Assembly: GCF_001570605.1 (NCBI RefSeq) | Contig: NZ_BBXG01000021.1 | Location: forward strand, 62,001-126,000 | DNA: 64,000 nt | Direction of reading: 5' to 3' | DNA from: Herbidospora cretacea | GTDB lineage: Bacteria > Actinomycetota > Actinomycetes > Streptosporangiales > Streptosporangiaceae | Shown here: piece by piece, positions 36,426-46,500 of the stretch | Position numbering within the stretch: position 1 is the first letter of the stretch | Layout of the letters: the number at the start of each line of letters is the position of its first letter | The notes under the pieces: model-generated | Databases searched by the model: none | Told to the model about the DNA's origin: nothing | Seen by the model: only the letters and a program-made list of their open reading frames with translations | Program-made: the position numbers and the translations under genes

Positions 36426-37817
36426 GTGACGAGGATCGTGATCATCGGCGGCGGCCCCGGCGGATACGAGGCGGCCCTGGTCGCCGCCCAACTGGGAGCA
36501 CGGGTCACCGTGGTCGAGGAAGAGGGGCCGGGCGGCGCCTGCGTCCTGACCGACTGCGTCCCCTCGAAGACCATGATCGCGACCTCGGTCCGCAAACAGG
36601 CCCTCGTCGACGGCACCTCCCTGGGCGTCCACTTCACCGGCGGCCCCGACGGCGACGTCGGCGGCGCGGTGGCCGACATGCCCGTGGTGAACCGCCGCGT
36701 GAAGGAGCTGGCCCGCGCCCAGTCGGCCGACATCGCCGCCCGCCTGGCCGCCGAGAACGTCGAGGTCGTCAGGGCCCGGGGCCGTCTGGTCGAACCGGGC
36801 ACCGTCCGGGCCGGCGACCGCACGATCAGGGCCGACGTCGTGATCGTCGCCACCGGCGCCACCCCGCGCGTCCTGCCCGGGGCCGAGCCCGACGGCGAGC
36901 GCATCCTGACCTGGCGGCAGATGTACGACATCGACGAGCTCCCCGAGAAGCTGATCGTCGTCGGCTCGGGCGTCACCGGCGCCGAGTTCGCCGGGGCCTA
37001 CATGTCGCTGGGCTCCGAGGTCACCCTGGTCTCCTCGCGCGACCGCATGATGCCCAACGAAGACGCCGACGCGGCCGAGGTCCTCGAAGAGGTCTACCGC
37101 CGGCGCGGCATGAACGTGATGGGCCGCTCCCGCGCCTCCTCGGTCAAGCGGACCGCCGACGGCGTGGTGGTGACCCTCGAAGACGGCCGCACCGCCGAGG
37201 GCACCCACTGCCTGATGACCGTCGGCATGGTCCCCAACACCTCCGGCATCGGCCTGGAGGACAACGGCGTCAGGCTCGACCGCAACGGCTTCATCGAGGT
37301 CGACAAGGTCTCCCGCACCTCCGCCCCCGGCGTCTACGCCGCGGGCGACTGCACCGGCGTCCTCATGCTCGCCTCGGTCGCCGCCATGCAGGGCCGCATC
37401 GCCGTGTGGCACGCCCTGGGCGAGGCCGTCCAGCCGATCCGCCTCGCGACGGTGGCCTCCAACATCTTCACCGACCCCGAGATCGCGGCGGTGGGGGTGA
37501 CCCAGAAGCAGGTCGAGAACAAGGAGGTCGACGCGAAGGTCGTCAAGCTGCCCCTGGCCACCAACGCGCGGGCCAAGATGCAGGGCTTCAACGACGGCTT
37601 CATCAAGATGTTCTGCCGCCCCAACACCGGCATCATCCTCGGCGCGGTGGTGGTGGCGCCCCGCGCGTCCGAGCTGATCCTCGCGCTGTCGGTGGCGGTC
37701 CAGCACCGCCTGACGGTCGACCAGCTGGCCCACACCTTCGCGGTCTACCCCTCGCTCTCGGGCTCGATCACCGAGGCAGCGCGCCGCCTGATGTCCCCGC
37801 TCACCGCGGGCATCTAG
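36426..37817 (+). CDS. LpdA-like FAD/NAD(P) flavoprotein (quinone reductase type)
   Basis: 463 residues; GTG start with GGAAGA about 9 nt upstream. Pyridine nucleotide-disulphide reductase fold: FAD site IIGGGPGGYEAA (7-18), redox-type cysteines C39 and C44 (GACVLTDCVPSKT), NAD(P) site VVGSGVTGAEFAG, second FAD site GVYAAGDC and the dimerisation domain. The His-Glu dyad of true lipoamide dehydrogenases (HPTxSE) is missing: the site reads VYPSLSG. Proteins of this kind in mycobacteria (LpdA) reduce quinones with NAD(P)H rather than acting in 2-oxoacid dehydrogenase complexes. Function here is inferred from that. Confidence 0.85.
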   Translation: MTRIVIIGGGPGGYEAALVAAQLGARVTVVEEEGPGGACVLTDCVPSKTMIATSVRKQALVDGTSLGVHFTGGPDGDVGGAVADMPVVNRRVKELARAQSADIAARLAAENVEVVRARGRLVEPGTVRAGDRTIRADVVIVATGATPRVLPGAEPDGERILTWRQMYDIDELPEKLIVVGSGVTGAEFAGAYMSLGSEVTLVSSRDRMMPNEDADAAEVLEEVYRRRGMNVMGRSRASSVKRTADGVVVTLEDGRTAEGTHCLMTVGMVPNTSGIGLEDNGVRLDRNGFIEVDKVSRTSAPGVYAAGDCTGVLMLASVAAMQGRIAVWHALGEAVQPIRLATVASNIFTDPEIAAVGVTQKQVENKEVDAKVVKLPLATNARAKMQGFNDGFIKMFCRPNTGIILGAVVVAPRASELILALSVAVQHRLTVDQLAHTFAVYPSLSGSITEAARRLMSPLTAGI

Positions 37818-37847
37818 TCTGTCGGTCCCGCCGCCTAGGTTGAGGGC

Positions 37848-38279
37848 ATGACGATTCGGCGGATGGACCATGTCAGCATCGTGGTCGACGACCTCGCGGC
37901 CGGTGTCGGCTTCTTCACCAGGCTCGGCATGCAGGTGGAGGGCTCGGCGCCCATCGAGGGCCCGTCGGTCGACGCCCTCAACGGCATCGACGGCCTCCGG
38001 GCCGAGATCACGATGCTGCGGACCCCCGACGGCCACGGCAGGGTCGAGCTGACCAGGTTCCACGCCCCGGCGGCCTTCAGCCAGGGAGACCAGGCGAGAC
38101 CCAACGCCCTGGGGCTGCGCAGCATCATGTTCCAGGTCGACGACCTCGACGAGACACTCGCCAGGCTGGGCGCCGACCTGGTGGGCGAGGTCGTCCACTA
38201 TGAAGACGCCTACCGGCTCGCCTACGTCCGGGGGCCCGAGGGCGTCATCGTGGCCCTGGCCCAGCAGCTCGATTCCTAG
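37848..38279 (+). CDS. VOC-superfamily (glyoxalase/dioxygenase-like) protein
   Basis: 143 residues of one VOC domain with two beta-alpha-beta-beta-beta units: [23 protein letters not shown] and LRSIMFQVDDLDETLARLGADLVG...YRLAYVRGPEGVIVALAQQL. Candidate metal ligands are H8, E66 (GRVELTRFH) and E131. The family includes dioxygenases, isomerases and resistance proteins; the substrate cannot be read. Tail-to-tail with the pentapeptide gene (4 nt overlap). Confidence 0.85.
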   Translation: MTIRRMDHVSIVVDDLAAGVGFFTRLGMQVEGSAPIEGPSVDALNGIDGLRAEITMLRTPDGHGRVELTRFHAPAAFSQGDQARPNALGLRSIMFQVDDLDETLARLGADLVGEVVHYEDAYRLAYVRGPEGVIVALAQQLDS

Positions 38280-39460
38280 CGGGGCAGCACCGACCGCACC
38301 CGGTGCAGCGCCTGCCGCCCGTGGTGCACCGCCGCCGCGGCGGCGTGCAGCTCCTCCGGCGTCCGGGCCAGGTAGAGCGCCTGCTTGGCCGCCTCGTAGG
38401 CGTCCAGCGCGGCCCGCCAGTCGTGGCTCGGGCCGCTGACCGCGTTGACCTTCATGTCGAAGTCGAGGGTGTCGATCTCCTCGCCCAGCCGGGTCACGTC
38501 CTCCTCCGCGGCCCGGCGGGCCAGGGCGAAGTTCGCGTCGGTGCGGCGGGTGCGCTGGTGGCTCACGCCCCAGACGATCAGGGTCAGGCTCAGTCCGAGC
38601 GCGCCGGCCAGGATGATCAGCAGGGCGGGGGACATCCCCAGGATCCGGGGCGGCACGTTGCGGCTCGGGATGGCGGAGATGTCGTCGCCGGTGTCGGTCG
38701 CCGGGGGGTCGTACTGCGTGTCCTCGGGGACATCGGTCGCACCCTCCCCGGCGCCGCTCAGGTTCACGTCGTCGGCCTGGATGAAGCTGGCCTTGTCGAT
38801 CACCGCGCCGGTGAAGTCGGCGCCCTGGAGCTCGGCCTGGGTGAACTCGGCCTCGGTCAGGTCGGTCCCCTTGAAGACGGCGTGCTGCAGCTCGCCCTGG
38901 CCGAACGTGGCCTCCTTCATCTTGGCGCCGGAGAAGTCGGCCTTGCGGCCCTTGACCTGGCCGAGGGTGGCCTCGTTGAGGTCGGCGCCGACCAGCTTGG
39001 CGTTGGTCAGGGTGACCTGGGTCAGGTTGGCCCTGGTCATGATGGCCTCGGTCAGGTCGGCGTTGGGGAACTCGGCCTGGCCCGCCTCGACGTCCACGAG
39101 GATGGCCTTCCGCAGGTCGGCCTGCTTGGCCCGCAGCTGGCCCAGGTCGGCGGAGGTGAGGTCGGCGCCCTGGAGGTCGGCATACTCCAGGTGGGCCTGG
39201 GTGAAGTCGGCCTCCTTCATGGAGGCGTTGCGGAGGATCGCGCCGGTCAGGTCCTTCTGGGTGAAGTCGACCTCGTCGAGCTTGGCGCCGGTCAGGTCGG
39301 CGCAGCGCAGGTTGCTCGGCAACTGGCGGCCGTTGGTGAAGTCGGCGCCGCGCAGCTGGGGGCCGGAGCCCTTCTGACAGGGCCCCGCCGTGGCATGGGC
39401 GGCGGTGGCCGGGGCGAGGGCCAGGGAGAGAACGAACAGCGAAGCGACGACGGCACGCAC
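38276..39460 (-). CDS. Exported pentapeptide-repeat protein with membrane anchor and cytoplasmic helical module
   Basis: 394 residues; the GTG start is fixed by AGGAGG 10 nt upstream and opens a signal peptide (VRAVVASLFVLSLALAPATA). Residues ~35-235 are tandem pentapeptide repeats of the A(D/N)LxX type (RGADF, CADLT, GAKLD, EADFT, YADLQ, GADLT), a right-handed beta-helix outside the membrane. A short acidic spacer, one membrane helix (277-299) and a basic stop-transfer follow. A 75-residue cytoplasmic module (EEDVTRLGEEIDTLDFDMK...DWRAALDAYEAAKQAL) closes it and is repeated in the neighbouring exported protein. No topoisomerase-inhibitor (Qnr) features. Function unknown. Confidence 0.8.
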   Translation of the reverse strand: MRAVVASLFVLSLALAPATAAHATAGPCQKGSGPQLRGADFTNGRQLPSNLRCADLTGAKLDEVDFTQKDLTGAILRNASMKEADFTQAHLEYADLQGADLTSADLGQLRAKQADLRKAILVDVEAGQAEFPNADLTEAIMTRANLTQVTLTNAKLVGADLNEATLGQVKGRKADFSGAKMKEATFGQGELQHAVFKGTDLTEAEFTQAELQGADFTGAVIDKASFIQADDVNLSGAGEGATDVPEDTQYDPPATDTGDDISAIPSRNVPPRILGMSPALLIILAGALGLSLTLIVWGVSHQRTRRTDANFALARRAAEEDVTRLGEEIDTLDFDMKVNAVSGPSHDWRAALDAYEAAKQALYLARTPEELHAAAAAVHHGRQALHRVRSVLPR

Positions 39461-39653
39461 GGGAAACAGCCTCCTGAGGGGATGATCCGAGTTTCTCACG
39501 GGCCCTTTCGCCCCGCTTGCAGTCGTCTTGCTCAACCGTTTTAAGGCTTTTCTCCGTTACGGCTCCGCCTACCCTGACCCCGACCGCCGTCCCGCACCTC
39601 ACCGCGACCGGCGCCGACCGCCCCCGCGCCGCCGCTCTCCGACGACAGACGCG

Positions 39654-39690
39654 AAAAGGCCCCGCGACCTCCCGAAGAGGTCGCGGGGCC
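39654..39690 (-). terminator. Intrinsic terminator after the TPM-like gene
   Basis: GGCCCCGCGACCTC (39658-39671) and GAGGTCGCGGGGCC (39677-39690) form a perfect 14-bp stem with loop CCGAA. The minus strand then reads TTTTCGC. It ends the biotin-carboxylase/TPM-like transcription unit. Confidence 0.9.
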
Positions 39691-39709
39691 CGAGCCCTGA
39701 GCGGGGGGA

Positions 39710-41089
39710 CTACCAGTCGCCGCCGCCGAAGTCTCCGCCGCCGAAGTCGCCGCCACCCCAGTCGCCGCCGCCGCCGAAGTCGCCACCGCCGCCGCCGAAG
39801 TCGCCGCCGAAGTCGCCGCCGCCGTCGGCCGCCACGCCGTCGGCGTAGCCCGCGCCGTAGCCGCCGTAACCGAAGCCGCCGAAGGCGCTGCCGAGCATCG
39901 TACCGACGAGCATGCCGGTCAGCAGGCCGTCGAAGCCGCCGTAGTAGCCGTTGGCGTAGGGCTGGTAGGCCGGGCCGGCCGCCCAGTAGGGCGCCCGCTG
40001 GCCGTTGGGCAGGACGACCTCGCGCATCTGCGGGTCGAAGCCGCGCTCGATCGCGTCGGCGTCCATCGCGCAGGCGGGGACGTCGCGCAGCGCGCCGCCG
40101 GGCGGGGCCCAGCGCACGTTGCGGACCGACGGGCCGTGCTGGGGGTTGAAGAAGCACGGCGGGAGCCGCTCGGGGAGCGGCAGCTGGTTGACCTTGGCCT
40201 TCACGACGGCCAGGGCGTAGCGGCCGTCTTCCAGGGTGGCGGTGACGTCGCGCAGTTCGTCGGCCCGCCGGACCTGGGTGAGCTGGACCTTGGCCTTCTC
40301 GTAGGAGTCGAGGGCGTGCTGCCAGTCGTGGTCGGTGCCGGCCGCCGGGAGCATCTTGGCGTCGAGGTCGAGCGAGGTGATCTCCTCGCCGAACTTGGTG
40401 ACGTCTTCTTCGACGGTCTGCTTGACGGCCTTGAGCTCGGCCGCCTCCTTCTCCTCGCGACGGCGCTTGTTCCGGCGCGCGATCAGCCAGATGCCGCCGC
40501 CGCCGACCACGGCGATGACGCCGAGGGTGGCCCAGACGCCGCCGTTGCCGCTGATCGTGTCACCGGGCTTCAGCGGGGCGGTGCGGTTGCCGCCGAGGTA
40601 CATCTCGACCCGGTTCGTGAACTCCTGCATCACGGCGACCGGGTTCTCGACGTGGGCGCTGGCGGACTCGTTGGCCATCGTGGCGACCGCGCGCTGGGGG
40701 AACGCCGTGGTGCCGGCGAAGAGGGTCGTGCCGTCGATGACCGCCACGGTCGCCGCCGAACGGCCCTCCTTGTCGAGCTGGGTGAGCAGGCCCGGGATGA
40801 ACTGGGCGACGTTGGCGCGGGTCACCGTGCCCTCGGGCAGCGCGACCGCGTAGATCGGATATTTGGCGTCGTCGAGAGTCGTGGAGATCTCCGACTGCTG
40901 CGCACTCGTCAGGGGAGACCCGCTCAGGGTGAACAGCGGGTTGGTCTTCCACGCGCCGATCACCGTGGCCGCGTCGGGAGGCGCGGCAGCTGCCCCTGCC
41001 GGAGGACTCACCAGGAACAGGGCGGACAGACCGATGAACAGTGCCCCGATGACTGCCCCGAGGCGGCCAAGCGGGTGGGATTTTGTCAC
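39710..41089 (-). CDS. Exported TPM-like membrane protein with cytoplasmic helical module and Gly-rich tail
   Basis: 459 residues; GTG with AAGGAGG 8 nt upstream. A signal peptide (LGAVIGALFIGLSALFLVSPPAGA) leads to an extracytoplasmic domain (residues ~40-170; YPIYAVALPEGTVTRANVAQFI, SAATVAVIDGTTLFAG) that resembles the TPM fold, without clear metal ligands. One membrane helix (184-204) is followed by the helical module (VEEDVTKFGEEITSLDLDAK...DWQHALDSYEKAKVQL, 226-300) shared with the pentapeptide protein. Next is a conserved Cys segment (PCFFNPQHGPSV...VPAC, C312 and C340) and a tail of GGGDFGG-type repeats (from ~420). Possibly an envelope-stress or membrane-quality protein; function unproven. 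Confidence 0.75.
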   Translation of the reverse strand: MTKSHPLGRLGAVIGALFIGLSALFLVSPPAGAAAAPPDAATVIGAWKTNPLFTLSGSPLTSAQQSEISTTLDDAKYPIYAVALPEGTVTRANVAQFIPGLLTQLDKEGRSAATVAVIDGTTLFAGTTAFPQRAVATMANESASAHVENPVAVMQEFTNRVEMYLGGNRTAPLKPGDTISGNGGVWATLGVIAVVGGGGIWLIARRNKRRREEKEAAELKAVKQTVEEDVTKFGEEITSLDLDAKMLPAAGTDHDWQHALDSYEKAKVQLTQVRRADELRDVTATLEDGRYALAVVKAKVNQLPLPERLPPCFFNPQHGPSVRNVRWAPPGGALRDVPACAMDADAIERGFDPQMREVVLPNGQRAPYWAAGPAYQPYANGYYGGFDGLLTGMLVGTMLGSAFGGFGYGGYGAGYADGVAADGGGDFGGDFGGGGGDFGGGGDWGGGDFGGGDFGGGDW

Positions 41090-41227
41090 GATTCGGGCCT
41101 CCTTCGCCCTTGAGGACGAACGGCGTTGCGCGATGGTTCCGCTGCCCTCCACCGTATCCGCCTCCGGAGCACGCCAAGCGCACGGAAACCCCGGAGAACC
41201 AGGGCTGTCCGCTCGCCGCGAAATCCG

Positions 41228-42964
41228 TCAGGCGTCCTTGATCTCGCAGATGACCGAGCCCGCGGTGACCGTCTGCCCGACCCCGGCCGCCAGCCCGGTG
41301 ATCACGCCCGTCTTGTGCGCGGTGAGCGGCTGCTCCATCTTCATGGCCTCCAGGACCACGATCGTGTCGCCCGCCGCCACCGCCTCGCCGTCGCCGACGA
41401 CGACCTTGACGATCGTCCCCTGCATGGGGCTGACCAGCGAGTCCCCGGAGGCCGCCGCCTTCTTGGCGGCTCCGCCGGCCCGCTTGGGAGCCTTCTGGAC
41501 GGTCTTCGCCGGCGCGCCCATCGAGGGCAGCACCACCTCGATCCGCCGGCCCCCGACCTCCACGGTGATCCGCTCACGCGAGACCGGCTCGGCCGTCTCC
41601 TGGACGCCGTCGTAGGGCGGGATGTCGTTCACGAACTCGGTCTCGATCCACCGCGTGTGCACCGAGAACGGCTCGCCGGTGAACGCCGGGTCGGACACGA
41701 TCTTCCGGTGGAACGGGATGACGGTCGGCATCCCGTCGATCTCGAACTCCGCGAGCGCCCGCCGGGCCCGCTCCAGCGCCTGCGTGCGGGTGGCCCCCGT
41801 CACGATCAGCTTCGCGACCAGAGAGTCGAACGACTGGGGCACCGTCATCCCGGCCTCGTAACCGGAGTCGAGCCGGACGCCCGGCCCCGAGGGGGTCCGC
41901 ATCGCGGTCAGCGTGCCCGGGGCGGGCAGGAAGCCGCGCCCGCCGTCCTCGGCGTTGATCCGGAACTCGAACGAGTGGCCGCGCAGGTGGGGGTCGCCGT
42001 AGCCGAGGGTCTCGCCGTCGGCGATCCGGAACATCTCGCGGACCAGGTCGATCCCGGACACCTCCTCGGTCACCGGGTGCTCCACCTGGAGGCGGGTGTT
42101 GACCTCCAGGAAGGAGATCGTGCCGTCCTGGCCGACGAGGAACTCGCAGGTCCCGGCCCCCACGTACCCGGCCTCGCGGAGGATGGCCTTGGAGCTGTCG
42201 TACAGGATGACCATCTGCTCCTCGGTCAGGAACGGCGCGGGCGCCTCCTCGACGAGCTTCTGGTGGCGGCGCTGGAGCGAGCAGTCGCGGGTCGAGACGA
42301 CGACCACGTTGCCGTGGGCGTCGGCCAGGCACTGGGTCTCGACGTGGCGCGGACGGTCGAGGTAGCGCTCGACGAAACACTCGCCCCGGCCGAACGCGGT
42401 GACGGCCTCGCGCACCGCGGATTCGTACAGGTCCGGGATCTCCTCCGTCGTGCGGGCGACCTTCAGGCCGCGCCCGCCTCCGCCGAAGGCCGCCTTGATC
42501 GCGATCGGCAGTCCGTTCTCGGCCGCGAACGCGACCACCTCGTCGACGCCGCTCACCGGGTCGGCGGTCCCCGCCACCAGAGGCGCGCCCACGCGCTGGG
42601 CGATGTGCCGCGCCTGCACCTTGTCACCCAGCGCGTCGATCGCCGAGGGGGGCGGTCCGATCCAGGTCAGCCCGGCGTCGATGACCGCCTGCGCGAACCC
42701 CGAGTTCTCCGCGAGGAACCCGTAACCGGGATGCACCGCGTCGGCCCCCGTCTGACGGGCCACCGCCAGCAGCTTCTCGATGTCGAGGTAGGTCTCCGCC
42801 GGGCTCTGCCCGCCCAGGGCGTGCGCCTCGTCGGCCACCCTGACGTGGAGGGCGTCGAGATCCTGGTCGGCGTAGACCGCGACGCTCGCCAGACCCGCGT
42901 CAGCGCAGGCACGGGCGATCCGAACGGCGATCTCGCCCCGATTGGCGATCAGGACCTTCTGCAC
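41228..42964 (-). CDS. Acyl-CoA carboxylase alpha subunit (biotin carboxylase + BCCP)
   Basis: 578 residues; GTG start. Biotin carboxylase: [30 protein letters not shown]-like [14 protein letters not shown] loop [14 protein letters not shown], catalytic [16 protein letters not shown]-terminal biotinyl domain with the target lysine in LEAMKMEQ (about residue 541-546), joined by a Lys/Ala linker. It carboxylates biotin with ATP and bicarbonate for acetyl/propionyl-CoA carboxylase. Beta and epsilon subunit genes are 20 kb away in this window; pairing with them is likely but not shown. Upstream of the TPM-like gene on the same strand. Confidence 0.94.
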   Translation of the reverse strand: MQKVLIANRGEIAVRIARACADAGLASVAVYADQDLDALHVRVADEAHALGGQSPAETYLDIEKLLAVARQTGADAVHPGYGFLAENSGFAQAVIDAGLTWIGPPPSAIDALGDKVQARHIAQRVGAPLVAGTADPVSGVDEVVAFAAENGLPIAIKAAFGGGGRGLKVARTTEEIPDLYESAVREAVTAFGRGECFVERYLDRPRHVETQCLADAHGNVVVVSTRDCSLQRRHQKLVEEAPAPFLTEEQMVILYDSSKAILREAGYVGAGTCEFLVGQDGTISFLEVNTRLQVEHPVTEEVSGIDLVREMFRIADGETLGYGDPHLRGHSFEFRINAEDGGRGFLPAPGTLTAMRTPSGPGVRLDSGYEAGMTVPQSFDSLVAKLIVTGATRTQALERARRALAEFEIDGMPTVIPFHRKIVSDPAFTGEPFSVHTRWIETEFVNDIPPYDGVQETAEPVSRERITVEVGGRRIEVVLPSMGAPAKTVQKAPKRAGGAAKKAAASGDSLVSPMQGTIVKVVVGDGEAVAAGDTIVVLEAMKMEQPLTAHKTGVITGLAAGVGQTVTAGSVICEIKDA

Positions 42965-43166
42965 CGGGAGCTCCTAACACTCGACCTGACAGGAGTGTAT
43001 GGATGCCCGCCCCATCACTGCCCGGCGACCCGGGTATGTGCGGGTATTTCACCGTTGAGCTGCCGAAATCAGTCCCGGGTCATAGCGACTGCGCATAACC
43101 GGTGCTCAGGGCCGGTCCGGCGTCTACGGTGAGGGCGCCATATCGGTGTCCGTGAAGGGAAAAAAG

Positions 43167-43439
43167 ATGAGTCAGAGCTTGCTCGGCGGTGACCCGGCGG
43201 AGATGCAGACCATGGCCGCCCAGTTCACCCAGCAGGCCGACCAGGTCCGCGCCACGATGGCCACCCTCGACCGCGAGGCCGCCAAGGTCGGCTCGGTCTG
43301 GACCGGCCCCGGCGCGGAACGGTTCCGCGACGCGTGGCAGAACCACCGGGCGGCCTTCCAGCGCATGTCGGAGGAGCTCAACGAGGCATCCCGCACCATC
43401 AACACCTACCGGGGCAACATCGAGTCCGCCACCCGCTGA
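43167..43439 (+). CDS. WXG100-family protein (ESAT-6-like)
   Basis: 90 residues; GAAGGGA 6 nt before ATG. Helical hairpin with the central W-x-G turn (SVWTGPGAERFRDAW) and heptad-like flanks (MQTMAAQFTQQADQVRATMATLDREAA; AAFQRMSEELNEASRTINTYRGNIESA). Small dimeric substrates or partners of type VII secretion. It lies convergently next to a large EccC-type ATPase gene; only one WXG100 gene is present, so a homodimer is likely. Followed by hairpin terminators. Confidence 0.92.
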   Translation: MSQSLLGGDPAEMQTMAAQFTQQADQVRATMATLDREAAKVGSVWTGPGAERFRDAWQNHRAAFQRMSEELNEASRTINTYRGNIESATR

Positions 43440-43445
43440 GTAGGG

Positions 43446-43478
43446 GGCGTGGTTCCGCGCGCCAGGAACCACGCCTTT
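43446..43478 (+). terminator. Terminator of the WXG100 gene
   Basis: GGCGTGGTTCC (43446-43456) pairs with GGAACCACGCC (43465-43475) over an 8 nt loop, followed by TTT. Confidence 0.85.
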
Positions 43479-43479
43479 A

Positions 43480-43520
43480 CCGGGCCCCTCGCCGGTAGGC
43501 GCTGAGGGGCCGGGCGCTTT
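43480..43520. terminator. Second hairpin in the WXG100/EccC convergent spacer
   Basis: GGCCCCTC (43483-43490) pairs with GAGGGGCC (43504-43511), extended by CC/GG across one mismatch. CGCTTT follows on the plus side. It is probably a backup terminator; the remaining ~70 bp to the EccC stop shows nothing. Confidence 0.5.
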
Positions 43521-43588
43521 GCCGCGAGTGGCCGCGCCGAGTCTGGAATCGACGCGTCGCCGGCTGCTTCTCGCTGACTCGTGATGGC

Positions 43589-46500
43589 TTACGGGACCGC
43601 TGTCTGGATCGGGGTGGCGGTGCCGGAGACGATCAGGAGGCCCCGGCCCACCGGGCCGCCGCCCGTCGCGCCCCTCGGCAGGCGGACGTTGAACAGGTCG
43701 CCGTCGGCCGGGCTCTGGACCGACAGGAGCAGGCCCGTCCGTGACTTGCGCGCCTCCGCCACGAACCCCCGGTAGGCCGTGGCCAGATCACCCGTGGTCC
43801 CCGCGATCAGCAGCCCGTGGTCGCCGTCGCGGGCCTTGCGGAGGATCTCGTCGAGGGCCGTGCCCAGGGCCGAGTCGGGGGAGATGAGCTCGGCGTCGTC
43901 GACGATCACCACGTAGTTCTGCTGCCCCTCCAGCAGCCTCATCGGGTCGTGCGCCCCCGGCAGCCCCCCGAAGCCCCCGTCGGCCGCCTGGTCGTCTTCG
44001 CGGACGCTGCGGGCGTTGCCGTCGAGCACCGCCAGCACCCCCCGCAGCTCCCGCAGCGGGCTCCGGCGCGGGGCGATCACCAGGACCGGCACGTCGTGGT
44101 CGAGCAGGGACTGTGCCGCCGTCAGCAGCGTCGACGACCGGCCGGAGCGGGAGGGCCCGGCGACGACCGCCGCGGGACCCTGGCCCAGCAGGTCGACGCC
44201 CATGGGGGCCAGCGCGTCGCCGCCCGCCCCCAGGAGGGCCCACAGGCGGGAGGGCGGTTGGAAGCCGCGGACGAGGTTCATGGCCTGGTCGGCGGTGACC
44301 CGGGCGGGCAGGGCGTCGACGCGCAGCGGGCGGTTGACCGACGCGGGGGCGGCCGACCGGGCCAGCGACTGGAGAGCCGCCACCTGGGCGGGGCCCGAGG
44401 GATCTTCGGCCAGCAGGGCGATCTGGCTCTCCACGATGCCGTGTTCGCTCATCGACAGGGCCCGGCCGTTGGGCATCGAGGCGGGCACGTTCTTGGCGGG
44501 CAGGCCGGCCAGGCCGTAGTCGGCCGGGTCGGACAGGCGCAGGACCAGGCGGTCGTCGAACACCGTCGAGATCTGCCCGATCAGGCCCGACCGGTCGGAG
44601 GTCACCACGGCGCGCAGGCCCACCGCCGGGCCCTCGCGGAGGAGCTGCATCACCCCGTCGACCAGACGGCCGTAGTCGTAGTTCTCGAAGGCGGCGACGA
44701 AGCCCTCCCAGCGGTCGATCATCAGCACCAGCCACGGTTCGCGCAGCCCGGCGGCCCGCGCCTCGGCCAGGGAAGCGAAGCCCGCCTCGGCGAGAACCTG
44801 CTGGCGGCGGGCCAGTTCCGCGCGGAGCCGGGCCAGCAGGCGTTCGACGCGGTCGAGCTGGTCGCGGGTGACCACCGCGCCGCAGTGGGGGAGCGCGACC
44901 AGGGGCAGCAGCGCGCCCGAGCCGCAGTCGATGGCATGGAGGTGCAGGTCGTCGGCGGTCATGCGGGTGGCCAGCGACCCGGCGATGGTCCGCAGGGCGG
45001 TGGATCGGCCGCTCCGGGCGGTCCCGGCGATCAGCAGGTGGCCGGGGCCCAGCACCAGCGGACGCCGGCGCTGCGCCCACGGCAGGTCGGTGACCCCGAA
45101 CGGGATCGCCTCGCCGCCCGCCTCGGGCAGGCTCACGTGGTCGTCGAGCGGAGGCAGCCACGGGCTCGGCTGTTTCGGCACGCCCCGGGACACCTCGATG
45201 ACCCGGTCGACCAGCCTGGCCAGGTCGGTCGTGCCGGACAGGTCGGTGACCAGAGTGCTCGCCGGCGGACGCCCGAGGGCCTCCCAGGGCAGGTCGGTGA
45301 CCCGTACCTGCCCGAGAGACCCGCCCCCGCCGGGCGCCCGCCCCCCGATGCGAGCGGCCTGGACGGCCACCGCCGGCCCCGAACCCGACCGGACGTAACA
45401 GCGCCCGGGGACGGACTTGGGGATGTGGGCGGCCTCCGGCCCGTCGATGACGTCGGCCGACTCGCGGGCGTCGGTGACGCGGAGCGCGATGCGGAGCGAC
45501 GTGTTGGCCTGGATGTCGGCGGTGACCACGCCCGCCGGGCGCTGCGTGGCCAGGATCAGGTGGATGCCCAGCGAGCGGCCCCGGCGGGCGATGTCGACCA
45601 GGCCCTCGACGAACTCGGGCAGCTCGGCCACCAGGGCGGCGAACTCGTCGATGATCAGCACCAGGCGCGGCATCGGCTCGCGCACGCCGGTGGTCCGGAC
45701 GGCGGCCCGGCCGAAGATGCCGGGGGCGGTCGCCTGCTGGACGCCGCTCGCGCCCATGATCCAGGTGGTGCCGCGTTCGTCGAGGTAGTCGTCGATGTCC
45801 TTGGCCCCGGCGTCGAGGAGCAGCCGCTCGCGTCGGCGGATCTCGGCGGCCAGGGACGCCAGGGCGCGCTGGGTCAGGTGGGCGTCGAGGTCACTGACCA
45901 TGCCGACCGTGTGGGGCAGCCGGACGCACTCCTTGAACGCCGCGCCGCCCTTGTAGTCGACCAGCACGAACGTCATCTCGTCGGGCCGGTTGACCGCCGC
46001 CAGCGAGCTGATGAGCGTCTGGAGCAGCTCGGACTTGCCCGCGCCGGTGGTGCCCGCGATCAGCGCGTGGGGGCCGTCGCGGCGCAGGTCGATCGTGAAC
46101 GGCCCGTCGGGGCCCACGCCCAGCACCGCCTGGGTCGAGCGGCCCGGATTGGCCGGCACGTCGATCAGGTCGAGCAGCCGCGCCGAGTCGGGCAGCGCCG
46201 CCGCCGGGTCGTCGCGGCTCACGTCGCGGAGCGGGGCCAGCGAGCGGGCCAGCCGGTCGGCCCACGCGGGCGAGACCAGGTCGGGGCGGATCGCGCCGAG
46301 GGCGTCGAGGCCGCCGCCGCGCAGCCGGATCGTGCCGTCGTCCTCGCAGGCCACGACGGTCGCGCACTCCTCGGGCAGGAGCGACTGCACGTCGTCGATC
46401 GCGATCGTGTAGACCCCGGCGGGCGGGCCCTGGCGGAGCACCTGGGGCATCCCGGGCAGCGCCCGCAGCGCCTGCGCGCCGTCGAGCACGACCAGCACGT

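Noticed and set aside
36393-40157. A 1254-codon open frame on the minus strand
   Set aside because: It runs antisense through the LpdA-like and VOC genes and in another frame of the exported proteins, and gives only Arg/Gly/Asp/His-rich sequence. It is an artefact of very high GC with few stop codons.
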